NCBI GenBank assembly: GCA_019351895.1
Contig: JABBOH010000029.1
Coordinates: forward strand, 1 to 60,092
Length of the DNA: 60,092 nucleotides
Reading direction: 5' to 3'
From: Pseudomonadota bacterium
Lineage (GTDB): Bacteria > Pseudomonadota > Alphaproteobacteria > Acetobacterales > Acetobacteraceae
Shown: piece by piece, positions 51,902 through 60,092 of the stretch
Position numbering within the stretch: the first letter of the stretch is position 1
Layout: each line of letters begins with the position of its first letter
Made by a program: the position numbers and the translations under genes
The notes under the pieces: generated by a model
What the model was told of the DNA's origin: nothing
The model's input: only the letters and a program-made list of their open reading frames with translations
Databases searched by the model: none

Positions 51902-53719
51902 ATGGTTCTCTATGCATTGCCGGCGCTCTTCGCGCTCTTCGTCTGGTGGTTTAGCACCGGCATCATCATGTATCTCGACGGCCTGCCTCGCTCGACGTTC
52001 AAATGGAGCATTCTGGGCGCCACAATACTGATGGTATTTTCGCTCTGGGGTATCCGGGCGAGCAGCGGCGATCACACGCTCAGCGGTGCCTATTGCGCCT
52101 TTACCTGTGGACTGCTTGCTTGGGGTTGGCAGGAAATCAGCTTCTACATGGGCTATGTGACCGGCCCTCGCAAAGAACCCTGCCCGGAGGGCTGCCGCGG
52201 CTGGAAGCACTTCGGCCACGCCATCCAGACAAGCCTCTGGCACGAACTGGCGATCATCGTATCCGGCATCGTCATCGTCGCGATCACCTGGGGGCAGCCC
52301 AATCAGGTCGGGATGTGGACCTTCATGGTCCTGTGGTGGATGCACCAAAGCGCCAAGCTCAACGTGTTCCTTGGCGTGCGGAACCTCAATGAGGAGTTCC
52401 TGCCGGAACACCTGCAGTTTCTGAAGTCGTTCCTGACAAAGAAGCCAATGAACCTGCTGTTCCCATTGTCGATCACCATCTCCACGGTGATCCTGGTGAA
52501 GCTCGTGCAAGCGGCAATCGATTCCCACGGCAGCCGGTTTGACGCCGCGGGGTTCTGCTTCCTGGCGACCCTGATGGGCCTTGCCATCGTCGAGCACTGG
52601 CTGCTCATGCTGCCGCTGCCCGCCGCCGCTCTCTGGGGCTGGAGCCTCAAATCCCGCAAGCCCACGAAGCCGTTCGACGCAGAGGTCGTGTCCGGCTTCC
52701 TGGGCGCGGGCAAGACCACCTTCATGCGCGCCCGGCTGCAGACGGCCGGTCCGCGCACCGTCGTGCTGGTCAACGACTTCGCGAGCGTCGGCGTGGATGG
52801 TTCGCTGCTGCGGGAGCGAGGCGCGGATGTCGTGGAACTGCCCAACGGCTGCATCTGCTGCTCGCTGCGCAAGGACCTCGCGGACCAGCTGAAATCCGTC
52901 GTCGCCCAATGGTCCCCGGAGCGTGTGCTGATCGAGCCATCGGGCGTCGCCGATCTCGCATCTTTGCTTGCCGTGATGCAGGCGCCGGATCTGCGGCCGC
53001 TGGTTCGGAAGCTGTCCGTCACAACCGTGGTCGATGGTGCCGCCTTCCTGCGCGACTACGGCCGCCTGCCGGCACAGCTGGATGCGCAGGCGCGGTTGTC
53101 CTCCATGCTGGTTCTCAACAAGACCGATCTCGTCGGCTCCGCCGAGCTGATGATGGTGGAGACGACGCTGCGTGGACTGAACCCGACGGCGCCCATCCTC
53201 CGCGCGACCTTCGGTGTCGCGGCTGCGGGTCCGATCCTGCCGGTTGCGGTGTCGGCCGCGGCGCCCGCCGCGCAATCCGTCGCCCCGTCGGTTGCGCCGG
53301 CGCACGACGGCCACGGCCACGGCCACGCTCATCAGCATGAAGGCGAGGATCATGATGCCCACTCGCATCATGACCACTCGCATCACGATCATGCGGACAG
53401 TGCTTTGAACTTCGACTCCTGGAGCGGCCTGATCCAGAAGCCGTTGGAGCCGGAGTCCCTGCTCATGCTGCTCGACCGTCTCGCCGATGGCGTGGCGGGC
53501 GACATCGAGCGCCTCAAGGGCATCGCCCGCATGGGAGACGGCTGGGTCCGCTTCGATATCGCGGGCGGGCGACCGTCCATCGCGGCCTTCGCGCCGCCCG
53601 CCGAGGAAACCGCGCGGGTCATCGCGATCGGACGCCATCTGGACAGACACGCGCTCACGGATGCCTTCATGGCGCGCCCCGCCACAGACCTCATCGAGCC
53701 GCTCACCGCGGTTGCCTGA
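51902..53719 (+). CDS. PuhE photosynthetic complex assembly protein fused to a COG0523/CobW-type G3E GTPase metallochaperone
   Basis: 605 residues in one unbroken frame. Residues 1-250 are PuhE (DUF3623; complex assembly protein 2): about seven membrane helices, [20 protein letters not shown] at the start, [28 protein letters not shown] and [17 protein letters not shown]. Residues 258-605 are a full G3E GTPase: Walker [10 protein letters not shown] (265-273), metal-binding GCICC (316-320), EPSGVADLA, guanine-specificity NKTD (406-409), a His-rich loop with 14 His between about 467 and 498, and a CobW C-domain with [15 protein letters not shown]. The GTPase would face the cytoplasm if the last helix ends near residue 250. 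PuhE is normally about 260 residues and separate. Metal delivery to AcsF or control of Mg/Zn is inferred. Confidence 0.93.
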   Translation: MVLYALPALFALFVWWFSTGIIMYLDGLPRSTFKWSILGATILMVFSLWGIRASSGDHTLSGAYCAFTCGLLAWGWQEISFYMGYVTGPRKEPCPEGCRGWKHFGHAIQTSLWHELAIIVSGIVIVAITWGQPNQVGMWTFMVLWWMHQSAKLNVFLGVRNLNEEFLPEHLQFLKSFLTKKPMNLLFPLSITISTVILVKLVQAAIDSHGSRFDAAGFCFLATLMGLAIVEHWLLMLPLPAAALWGWSLKSRKPTKPFDAEVVSGFLGAGKTTFMRARLQTAGPRTVVLVNDFASVGVDGSLLRERGADVVELPNGCICCSLRKDLADQLKSVVAQWSPERVLIEPSGVADLASLLAVMQAPDLRPLVRKLSVTTVVDGAAFLRDYGRLPAQLDAQARLSSMLVLNKTDLVGSAELMMVETTLRGLNPTAPILRATFGVAAAGPILPVAVSAAAPAAQSVAPSVAPAHDGHGHGHAHQHEGEDHDAHSHHDHSHHDHADSALNFDSWSGLIQKPLEPESLLMLLDRLADGVAGDIERLKGIARMGDGWVRFDIAGGRPSIAAFAPPAEETARVIAIGRHLDRHALTDAFMARPATDLIEPLTAVA

Positions 53720-53747
53720 ACGACAAATCCCAAGAGGGGAGACGGCG

Positions 53748-54950
53748 ATGGATTACCAGGAGTTCTTCCAGCAGCGGATCGACGGGCTGAAGCGCCACGG
53801 CAACTATCGCCGCTTCGCGGAGCTGGAAAGATCGCCTGGCAAATTTCCGCATGTTTCGCTGGCTGGCGGTCAAGAAGTGACCGTCTGGTGCTCGAACGAC
53901 TATCTCGGCATGGGGCAGAATGCGGCCGTGATCGCCGCCATGCACGCGGCCCTGGAGCAGAATGGGGCAGGGGCGGGCGGCACGCGCAACATCTCCGGCA
54001 CCAGTACGTGCCACGTGGCGCTCGAGCGCGCGCTCTCCGCGCTGCATGGCAAGGAATCCGCTCTGCTCTTCAACTCCGGCTATATGTCGAACTGGGCGAG
54101 CCTCAGCACGCTGGCTTCGCAGATCCCCGGTTGTGTCGTCTTCTCGGACGCATTCAACCATGCCTCCATGATCGAGGGCATTCGCCACAGCCGGGCGCGC
54201 TGCGAGATTTTCGCCCATAACGATCCGGTGGATCTCGCCCGCCGCATGGCGGCGCTGCCCTTGGAAACGCCCAAGCTGGTGGTCTTCGAATCCGTCTATT
54301 CGATGGATGGCGACATCGCGCCCATCAAGGAAATCTGCGACGTAGCCGAGCGCTTTGGCGCGATGACCTATCTCGACGAGGTCCACGCCGTCGGCATGTA
54401 TGGGCCGCGTGGCGCCGGCATCGCCGCGCGCGAAGGGCAGGCGCATAGGCTGACCCTGATCGAAGGGACGCTCGCCAAAGGGTTCGGCGTGATCGGCGGC
54501 TATATCGCGGGCTCCGCCGCTCTCTGCGACTTCATCCGCTCCTTTGCGTCGGGCTTCATCTTCACGACGGCGCTGCCGCCGATGGTGGCGGCGGGCGCGC
54601 TTGCCGCAATCAACCATCTGGCCGATCGCGACGACCTTCGCGCTCTCCACGCCGACCGCGTGGCGCGGGTGCGGGGGGCGCTGGAGGCCGAGGGCGTGCC
54701 ACATTATGCCAATCCAAGCCACATCGTTCCCGTGATCGTCGGCGATCCGGTAAAGTGCCGCGCCATGACGGACATGCTGCTCGACGCTTTTGGCATCTAT
54801 GTGCAGCCGATCAACTATCCAACCGTGCCGAAGGGCACTGAGCGGTTGCGCATTACGCCTTCGCCTCTGCATACGGACGCCGACATCGCCCATCTTGCGG
54901 ACAGTCTCGGCCAGGTCTGGTCCGCCTTCGAACTGCGTCGCGCCGCATGA
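53748..54950 (+). CDS. hemA: 5-aminolevulinate synthase
   Basis: 400 residues from ATG 53748 with AGAGGGGAGA upstream. HemA condenses glycine and succinyl-CoA, the C4 route. Key stretches are [21 protein letters not shown] (quoted in part), [50 protein letters not shown] and the PLP Lys in [13 protein letters not shown]. It sits directly after the puhE fusion and overlaps bchI by 4 bases, tying ALA supply to BChl genes. Confidence 0.97.
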   Translation: MDYQEFFQQRIDGLKRHGNYRRFAELERSPGKFPHVSLAGGQEVTVWCSNDYLGMGQNAAVIAAMHAALEQNGAGAGGTRNISGTSTCHVALERALSALHGKESALLFNSGYMSNWASLSTLASQIPGCVVFSDAFNHASMIEGIRHSRARCEIFAHNDPVDLARRMAALPLETPKLVVFESVYSMDGDIAPIKEICDVAERFGAMTYLDEVHAVGMYGPRGAGIAAREGQAHRLTLIEGTLAKGFGVIGGYIAGSAALCDFIRSFASGFIFTTALPPMVAAGALAAINHLADRDDLRALHADRVARVRGALEAEGVPHYANPSHIVPVIVGDPVKCRAMTDMLLDAFGIYVQPINYPTVPKGTERLRITPSPLHTDADIAHLADSLGQVWSAFELRRAA

Positions 54951-56035
54951 ACTCCACGATCGCAGCGCGGTCCGACCTGATCGAGCGCAATGCCGCGCCC
55001 GCCACGGCGCGGGCACGCCGCCAGTTCCCGTTCAGCGCCATCGTCGGACAGGACGAAATGAGGCTCTGTCTGCTGCTGGCGGCCGTCGATCCCGGCATCG
55101 GCGGCGTCCTGGTCATGGGTGATCGCGGCACCGGCAAGTCCACCGCCGTGCGCGCGCTCGCGGCCCTGCTGCCGCCGATGCGCGTTGTCGATGGCTGCCC
55201 CTATCACTGCGACCCGGCAGGGGACGCGGGCGCCTGCCCCGTCTGCTCCGAGACTTTGGGCGAGCGTCGGGAGAAGCTCGCCCCGGTGCCGACGGTCGAT
55301 CTGCCTCTCGGCACGACCGAGGACCGGCTGGTCGGCGCGCTCGATCTCGAACGTGCCCTCGTGGATGGCGTGAAGCAGTTCCAGCCGGGGCTGCTCGCCC
55401 GGGCGCATCGCGGCTTCCTCTATATCGACGAGGTGAACCTGCTGGAGGATCACCTCGTCGATCTCCTGCTCGATGTAGCTGCCTCGGGTGAAAACGTGGT
55501 GGAGCGCGAGGGGCTGAGCCTGCGGCATCCGGCGCGCTTCGTGCTGGTCGGCAGCGGCAATCCGGAGGAGGGTGATCTTCGCCCGCAATTGCTCGACCGC
55601 TTTGGGCTTGCGGTTGAGGTGTCGACGTCGCGCGTACTCGCCGAACGCGTCGAGGTGCTGCGCCGCAGAGATGCCTTCGACACCGATTCTGCCGGCTTCC
55701 TCGGTCAGTGGGCGGAGGCCGAGCGCGAACTGGGCGCCCGCGTGCTGGCGGCGCGCGTGCGCCTGGGCAGCATGACCACGCCGGATGACGTGCTGGAACT
55801 GTCCGCCCGCCTCTGCATGGCGCTCGGCACCGATGGGCTGCGGGGCGAGCTCACCTTGTTGCGCGCCGCGCGCGCGCTTGCGGCCTTCGACGGCGCTGAG
55901 ATGATCGCGCCCGCTCATCTGAGGCGGGTGGCGTTGCCCGCGCTCCGCCATCGGCTGCGACGCAATCCGCTGGACGAGGCGGGCGCCGCTCCGCGTGTCG
56001 AACGCGCGCTCGCCGACCTGTTCGGCGCGGCATGA
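54947..56035 (+). CDS. bchI: magnesium chelatase ATPase subunit I
   Basis: 362 residues. BchI is the AAA+ motor ring of Mg chelatase. Visible are [19 protein letters not shown], Walker [16 protein letters not shown] near residue 58, the CPYHCDP/CPVCSE insertion, Walker [19 protein letters not shown], sensor region [21 protein letters not shown] and the C-terminal lid. It lies in the bchI-D-O order common to purple bacteria and overlaps bchD by 4 bases. Confidence 0.97.
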   Translation: MNSTIAARSDLIERNAAPATARARRQFPFSAIVGQDEMRLCLLLAAVDPGIGGVLVMGDRGTGKSTAVRALAALLPPMRVVDGCPYHCDPAGDAGACPVCSETLGERREKLAPVPTVDLPLGTTEDRLVGALDLERALVDGVKQFQPGLLARAHRGFLYIDEVNLLEDHLVDLLLDVAASGENVVEREGLSLRHPARFVLVGSGNPEEGDLRPQLLDRFGLAVEVSTSRVLAERVEVLRRRDAFDTDSAGFLGQWAEAERELGARVLAARVRLGSMTTPDDVLELSARLCMALGTDGLRGELTLLRAARALAAFDGAEMIAPAHLRRVALPALRHRLRRNPLDEAGAAPRVERALADLFGAA

Positions 56036-57789
56036 GCGCGAGCCCGTCCACTGTCTCCGCCTGGGCGTTCGCCTGCGTCGTGGCGCGCGTCTTCGCGCGT
56101 GATCCGTTTGGAACCGGCATCCATGTGAAGGCCGCGGCCGGCCCCGTAAGGGACCGTTTCCTCGGGATGCTGCGCACGATGATGCCCGTGGAGGCGCCCT
56201 GGCGCCGCTGCCCGGCGACGATCGCGGACGACCGGCTGCTCGGCGGCATCGACCTTGGGGCGACACTCGCCAGCGGTCGCGCCGTCATGGCGCGGGGTCT
56301 ACTCGCCGAGGCGGATGGCGGGATCGTCGTCATCGGCTCGGCGGAGCGTCTGGCAGCCGGCATGGCGGCACGACTTGGCGCGGCGCTCGATCTTGGGGAG
56401 GTGGTGGCCGAGAGGGACGGTTTCGCGATCCGGCATGCGGCGCGGGTCGGGCTGGTGTTGCTTGATGAGGGGACGGAGGAAGACCTCGCGCCCGGCTTGC
56501 GCGACAGGCTTGCCTTCCGCATCGATCTCGACGGGGTGCGGTTGTCCGAGACAACGGCGATCGCGGCGGAGACCACGGCCCCTCACGGTTCAACCCTCGC
56601 CGAAGCGGATGCCAGCGTCATCGAGGCGCTCTGCGCCACCGCCCATGCTTTGGGGATCGGCTCGGCGCGGGCGGAACGGCTCGCACTGCGCGCGGCGCGG
56701 GCAGCGGCGGCGCTTGGCGGCCGGAGTGTGGTCACGGAAGCCGACGCCACGCTGGCCGCCCAGCTTGTGCTTGCCCATCGCGCGACGCGGCTGCCGCAAT
56801 CCGCTGAACAACCGGCTGACGATGCGCCGCCGGACCAGCCGGAACGCGAGACGGACCATGCCGACGGCCCAGACGATGACGAGCATGCGGAGCCGACGCC
56901 CATGGATGAGACTTTGGCCGAAGCGGTTCTGGAGGCGGCGGTCGCCTCGTTGCCGCCCGGTCTGCTGGCACAGCTGGCCGCGCGCGCCGGGGCCGACCGT
57001 CAGGCCGATCGCCAGGGAGGCCGCCAGTCCGGGCCGGTTGGCGCCAAGCCGAGCGGAACCCGGCGCGGCCGGCCGATCCCCTCGCGGCCGGGCCGTCCGG
57101 GTGGTGGTTTGCGCCTCGACGTGGTCGAGACGCTGCGCGCGGCCGCGCCATGGCAGCGGCTTCGGCGTCATGGGGCAAACGGCCGGGTCGCTTTCCGTGC
57201 CAGCGACCTGCATGTGCGGCGGTTCAAGTTCCAGCCGCGCGCCACGACGGTGTTCGTGGTCGATGCCTCCGGCTCGGCTGCGCTGAACCGTCTCGCAGAG
57301 GCCAAAGGCGCGGTCGAATTGATGCTCGCCGAATGTTACATCCGTCGCGATCAGGTGGCGCTGCTCGCTTTCCGGGGAACCGAGGCCGAGCTTCTGTTGC
57401 CGCCGACAGGCGCATTGGCACGGGCACGACGCTGCCTCGGCGCGTTGCCGGGCGGCGGCGGCACGCCCCTTGCGGCCGGCATGCAGGCGGCCTGTGCGCT
57501 GGCCGAGACCCTGCGGCGCCAGGGCGAGACGCCGAGGCTGGTGATGCTGACCGATGGGCGTGCCAATGTCGCGCTGGACGGGGCCTTGGATCGCAGCCGC
57601 GCCATGGCCGATGCTGAGCGTGTCGCGCGCCACCTCCGCGCGACGGGGCTGCCGGCGCTCGTCATCGACATCTCGCCGCGCCCGCAGCCGGAGGCTGGTC
57701 GGATCGCGGCAGCAATGGGCGCCCGCCTGCTCGCCTTGCCGAGGGCGGATGCGGCGGCGCTCACCCGGGCCGTGAGGGCTGCCGCATGA
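56032..57789 (+). CDS. bchD: magnesium chelatase subunit D
   Basis: 585 residues. The N-terminal AAA+ domain is degenerate (no intact Walker A), then comes an acidic/Pro-rich linker (about residues 255-290, rich in Asp/Glu/Pro). The C-terminal integrin-I domain has the MIDAS motif DASGS in VFVVDASGSAALNRLAEAKG and a second MIDAS part TDGRANVAL. BchD bridges the BchI ring to BchH. Overlaps of 4 bases occur on both sides. Confidence 0.95.
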   Translation: MSASPSTVSAWAFACVVARVFARDPFGTGIHVKAAAGPVRDRFLGMLRTMMPVEAPWRRCPATIADDRLLGGIDLGATLASGRAVMARGLLAEADGGIVVIGSAERLAAGMAARLGAALDLGEVVAERDGFAIRHAARVGLVLLDEGTEEDLAPGLRDRLAFRIDLDGVRLSETTAIAAETTAPHGSTLAEADASVIEALCATAHALGIGSARAERLALRAARAAAALGGRSVVTEADATLAAQLVLAHRATRLPQSAEQPADDAPPDQPERETDHADGPDDDEHAEPTPMDETLAEAVLEAAVASLPPGLLAQLAARAGADRQADRQGGRQSGPVGAKPSGTRRGRPIPSRPGRPGGGLRLDVVETLRAAAPWQRLRRHGANGRVAFRASDLHVRRFKFQPRATTVFVVDASGSAALNRLAEAKGAVELMLAECYIRRDQVALLAFRGTEAELLLPPTGALARARRCLGALPGGGGTPLAAGMQAACALAETLRRQGETPRLVMLTDGRANVALDGALDRSRAMADAERVARHLRATGLPALVIDISPRPQPEAGRIAAAMGARLLALPRADAAALTRAVRAAA

Positions 57790-58709
57790 TCGGCGCCCCG
57801 GACTGGAGTCGGGATGGCCGGGACTGGCCGAACCGGGCCACGAGCCGCTTTCTCCTCGCCGGTGGGCTGCGCTGGCATGTCCAGGTGATGGGCGCCGACA
57901 TCTCCGGCCGGCGGCCGGTGATGCTGCTTCTGCACGGCATGGGCGCTTCGACCCATTCCTGGCGTGATCTCGCGCCGATCCTTGCCCGGCAGTACACGGT
58001 CGTCGCGCCCGATCTGCCTGGCCACGGCTTCACCGGCCATCCGGCCCCGGCGCTGATGACCTCCGAAGGGATGGCGCGCGGGGTCGCGGCGCTGCTCAAG
58101 GCGCTGGGTGCGCAGCCTGCTGTGGTCGTTGGACATTCGGCCGGGGCTGCCGTCGGTGCACGGATGATGTTGCTCCACCTCATCGCGCCCGTGCCGCTGG
58201 TGAGCCTCAACGGTGCCCTCTCGCCCATGCCGCAGCATCAGGGCAAGCTCTACTCCGTCATGGCCCGCCTCCTGACGAACAGTGGCGCCGCATCCTGGGT
58301 GTTCGCGCTGCAGGCGCGGCGAGAGACGACAGTGGACAGGTTGTTGACCGCGACGGGCTCCCGCATCGACGGCGAGGGCCGAAAGTTCTACGGCAGGCTC
58401 ATGAGCCGGCCTGGCCATGTTGGCGGGGCTTTGCGCATGATGGCGCGCTGGAACCTCGACGACCTCGACCTCACGCAGCTCGATGTGCATGTGACGCTGA
58501 TTGTCGGGGATAAGGATGGCATGGTGCCGCCCGAGGATGCGACGCGGCTGGAGGGGCGGCTGCCCCGGGCGCGCGTTGTGATGTTGCCTGGACTGGGTCA
58601 CCTCGCGCACGAGGAAGAGCCGGCGCTCGTGGCGCGCTTGGTGGAGGAAGCAGCGGTAATGGACCAGACGGAGCGGGGGCAGCCGATGACGCTGGCTGAT
58701 TGCGCATGA
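57786..58709 (+). CDS. bchO: alpha/beta hydrolase BchO (Mg-chelatase-associated)
   Basis: 307 residues. The alpha/beta hydrolase fold shows LLLHGMGASTHSWRDLAPIL with the oxyanion HG, PDLPGHGFTG, nucleophile elbow VVGHSAGAAVGARM and the C-terminal His in LPGLGHLAHEE. BchO follows bchD in many PGCs; its reaction is not firmly known, and it is thought to assist Mg-protoporphyrin formation. It overlaps the next small ORF by 4 bases. Confidence 0.93.
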   Translation: MIGAPDWSRDGRDWPNRATSRFLLAGGLRWHVQVMGADISGRRPVMLLLHGMGASTHSWRDLAPILARQYTVVAPDLPGHGFTGHPAPALMTSEGMARGVAALLKALGAQPAVVVGHSAGAAVGARMMLLHLIAPVPLVSLNGALSPMPQHQGKLYSVMARLLTNSGAASWVFALQARRETTVDRLLTATGSRIDGEGRKFYGRLMSRPGHVGGALRMMARWNLDDLDLTQLDVHVTLIVGDKDGMVPPEDATRLEGRLPRARVVMLPGLGHLAHEEEPALVARLVEEAAVMDQTERGQPMTLADCA

Positions 58710-58972
58710 CGATGCTCTTTGCGAATGGGCGAGTCATCGATTTCATTCTCGCGCTTGTGGTGGCCGAGGGGCCAGCGCTCCTGTTGCTGCGCCGGGCCAC
58801 TGGCCGAGGCGTCGGGCCCTCCGCTCTGCTGGCGAACCTCGCCGCCGGCGGCTTCCTGCTGGCGGCGCTGCGTTTCGGGCTTTCGGGGGCGGGCGATGCG
58901 TGGATCGGACTTTGCCTCGCGCTGGCACTCGTCGCCCATCTCGCCGATCTGCGCGCCCGGTGGTTCGCATGA
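58706..58972 (+). CDS. small membrane protein between bchO and crtB, unknown
   Basis: 88 residues from ATG 58706 (ATGA overlap with bchO). About three membrane segments: VIDFILALVVAEGPALLLL, LLANLAAGGFLLAALRFGL and AWIGLCLALALVAHLADL. I do not recognise a named family. It overlaps crtB by 4 bases, so it is translated as part of the array. A role near phytoene or pigment synthesis at the membrane is only inferred from position. Confidence 0.7.
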   Translation: MTMLFANGRVIDFILALVVAEGPALLLLRRATGRGVGPSALLANLAAGGFLLAALRFGLSGAGDAWIGLCLALALVAHLADLRARWFA

Positions 58973-60033
58973 TCGCGGCAGCCGACCGCGCCGCCTGTGC
59001 CGCGACATTGCGCACGGGCTCGCGCTCCTTCGCGATGGCTTCGCTTTTTCTGCCCGAGCGCGTGCGGGCGCCGGCGACGGCGCTCTATGCCTTCTGCCGC
59101 GCCGCGGATGACGCGATCGACCTATCGGACGATCGCGCGGCGGCGCTCGCCATGTTGCGGTCTCGGCTCGGGCGGATTTACGCCGGCGCGCCCAGCGCGG
59201 CAGGGGACGCGCCGGGCGACGCGGTGGACCGCGCCTTCGCTGCCGTCGTGACCGATTTCGCCCTGCCGCGCGCGCTGCCGGAAGCCCTGCTCGAAGGCTT
59301 CGCCTGGGATGTGGAGGCCCGGCGGTATGACGATCTGGCCGCCCTCATCGGCTACGCGATGCGGGTCGCAGGCACCGTCGGGGTGATGATGGCCCTGCTC
59401 ATGGGCACCCGCGACGCCCGCATGCTCTCCGCCGCCTGCGATCTCGGCTGTGGGATGCAGCTCACCAACATCGCCCGAGATGTTGGTGAGGATGCCCGGG
59501 CCGGGCGGCTTTATCTGCCCCTGTCGTGGCTACGGGAGGAGGCGATCGACCCCGAGGCATGGCTCGCGGCACCCGCTTTCACTCCGGCGCTTGGCCGGGT
59601 GGTGGCGCGGCTGCTGGCCGAGGCGGAGTGCCTTTATGCGCGCGCCGAGCCCGGGATCGCGCGTCTGCCGGCCCGGTGCCGTCCGGCTATTCGCGCGGCG
59701 CGCCGCCTTTATGGCGGCATAGGCGACGCGGTGGCGCAGGCCGGATACAATTCCGTTTCAGGACGTGCGACGGTGCCGATGGCGCGCAAGCTGATGCTGC
59801 TCTCGGGCTGTGTGGCGGGTCCGAAGGGCGCGTTGCTGCCGCCGGATCCTGCCGGTGACTTCTTGATCGGCGCCGTCTGGCCGGGGCCGTCGATGGTCAA
59901 TCGGCCTGCGCCGTGGCAGCAGGTGGACGATAGAATTGGTTGGGTGGTCGAACTGTTCGCCCGCCTCAACGAGATGGAGCGGGTCCATGGACGCCCTGAG
60001 CCCAGCACTGCCGATCGCACGGCCGAGGCCTAG
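58969..60033 (+). CDS. crtB: phytoene synthase
   Basis: 354 residues from ATG 58969. CrtB couples two GGPP to phytoene, the first carotenoid-specific step. The two Asp-rich sites are ALYAFCRAADDAIDLSDD near residue 40 and LTNIARDVGEDARAGRLYLP near residue 165; FAWDVEARRYDD matches the trans-isoprenyl synthase signature. It is separated from crtI by about 27 kb and placed at the end of the bch array, unlike the crtIB pair of Rhodobacter. Its end overlaps a ccmC-like start by 47 bases. Confidence 0.95.
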   Translation: MIAAADRAACAATLRTGSRSFAMASLFLPERVRAPATALYAFCRAADDAIDLSDDRAAALAMLRSRLGRIYAGAPSAAGDAPGDAVDRAFAAVVTDFALPRALPEALLEGFAWDVEARRYDDLAALIGYAMRVAGTVGVMMALLMGTRDARMLSAACDLGCGMQLTNIARDVGEDARAGRLYLPLSWLREEAIDPEAWLAAPAFTPALGRVVARLLAEAECLYARAEPGIARLPARCRPAIRAARRLYGGIGDAVAQAGYNSVSGRATVPMARKLMLLSGCVAGPKGALLPPDPAGDFLIGAVWPGPSMVNRPAPWQQVDDRIGWVVELFARLNEMERVHGRPEPSTADRTAEA

Positions 60034-60092
60034 CCGGAACCTCCACCGGTTCGCCAATCCGGGCCGGTTTCTGCGGCTGTCCGGGCGTGTGA
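59987..60092 (+). CDS. ccmC: probable cytochrome c maturation protein CcmC, N-terminal fragment (cut by window edge)
   Basis: A frame starts at ATG 59987 inside crtB and runs off the right edge after 35 codons. The first 18 residues are Pro/Arg-rich; then HRFANPGRFLRLSGRV resembles the start of alphaproteobacterial CcmC (heme handling for c-type cytochrome maturation), normally just before the first membrane helix. Too little is present for certainty, and the start could be later. A cytochrome c maturation gene here would suit a cluster with seven encoded c-hemes. Confidence 0.55.
   Translation, partial: MDALSPALPIARPRPSRNLHRFANPGRFLRLSGRV

Noticed and set aside
51803-53719. PuhE and CobW as two genes with an internal start
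   Set aside because: The frame is continuous with no stop at the join, and the region between residues 245 and 262 lacks a clear ribosome site; a single fused product is the simplest reading, though internal initiation is not excluded.

Overview
This window holds a nearly complete photosynthesis gene cluster (PGC) of about 45 kb from a purple, bacteriochlorophyll a-producing alphaproteobacterium. It has a type-2 reaction centre (pufLM, puhA), LH1 (pufBA), a tetraheme PufC, spirilloxanthin-series carotenoid genes (crtBCDEFI, no crtA) and the bch genes for BChl a. Ring E is made by the oxygen-dependent cyclase AcsF; no bchE is present here, which suits an aerobic or microaerobic lifestyle. The ruvX-gatCAB flank, high GC and gene order suggest a Rhodospirillales/Acetobacteraceae-like organism; this placement is inference. 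Histidine is kept at the PufL position that is Glu in Zn-BChl Acidiphilium, so ordinary Mg-BChl is expected.

Layout. 1-4.6 kb: housekeeping (partial tRNA-Ala, a hypothetical gene, ruvX, gatC-gatA-gatB, tRNA-Ser). 4.8-9.8 kb: an AraC regulator, a three-gene sugar/polyol ABC importer and a ribitol 2-dehydrogenase-like SDR, probably a ribitol uptake and oxidation operon. 9.8-14.1 kb, minus strand: an RND efflux pump whose adaptor gene has a one-base frameshift. 14.7-17.6 kb, minus: crtD-crtC and a TspO-family gene. 17.7-30.1 kb, plus: crtE-crtF, bchC-bchX-bchY-bchZ, pufB-pufA-pufL-pufM-pufC, then two unexpected genes, a triheme cytochrome c and a 67-residue membrane protein. 30.1-31.6 kb, minus: crtI. 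31.8 kb: a small unknown ORF. 32.1-38.3 kb, minus: aerR-ppsR-bchG-bchP-tspO-hemC. 38.6 kb to the end, plus: bchF-N-B-H-L-M, lhaA, puhA-B-C, a small ORF, acsF, puhE, hemA, bchI-D-O, a small membrane ORF, crtB and the start of a ccmC-like gene. Most neighbours in this last 21-kb array overlap by 4 bases (ATGA), implying one translationally coupled superoperon.

How the genes work together. HemA and HemC feed tetrapyrrole synthesis. BchIDH inserts Mg, BchM methylates, AcsF closes ring E, BchLNB and BchXYZ reduce the ring, BchF and BchC modify side groups, and BchG/BchP add and reduce the phytyl tail. CrtE-B-I-C-D-F make methoxylated carotenoids. LhaA and PuhBCE assemble RC-LH1. PpsR and AerR are the local redox/light regulators. 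I found tandem PpsR-type sites (TGT-N12-ACA, 8-bp gap) in the crtD/crtE gap and before bchC.

Most notable: PuhE is fused in one reading frame to a complete COG0523/CobW-type G3E GTPase metallochaperone with a histidine-rich metal-binding loop. Second is the extended puf operon with a triheme cytochrome and a tiny two-helix membrane protein directly after pufC.
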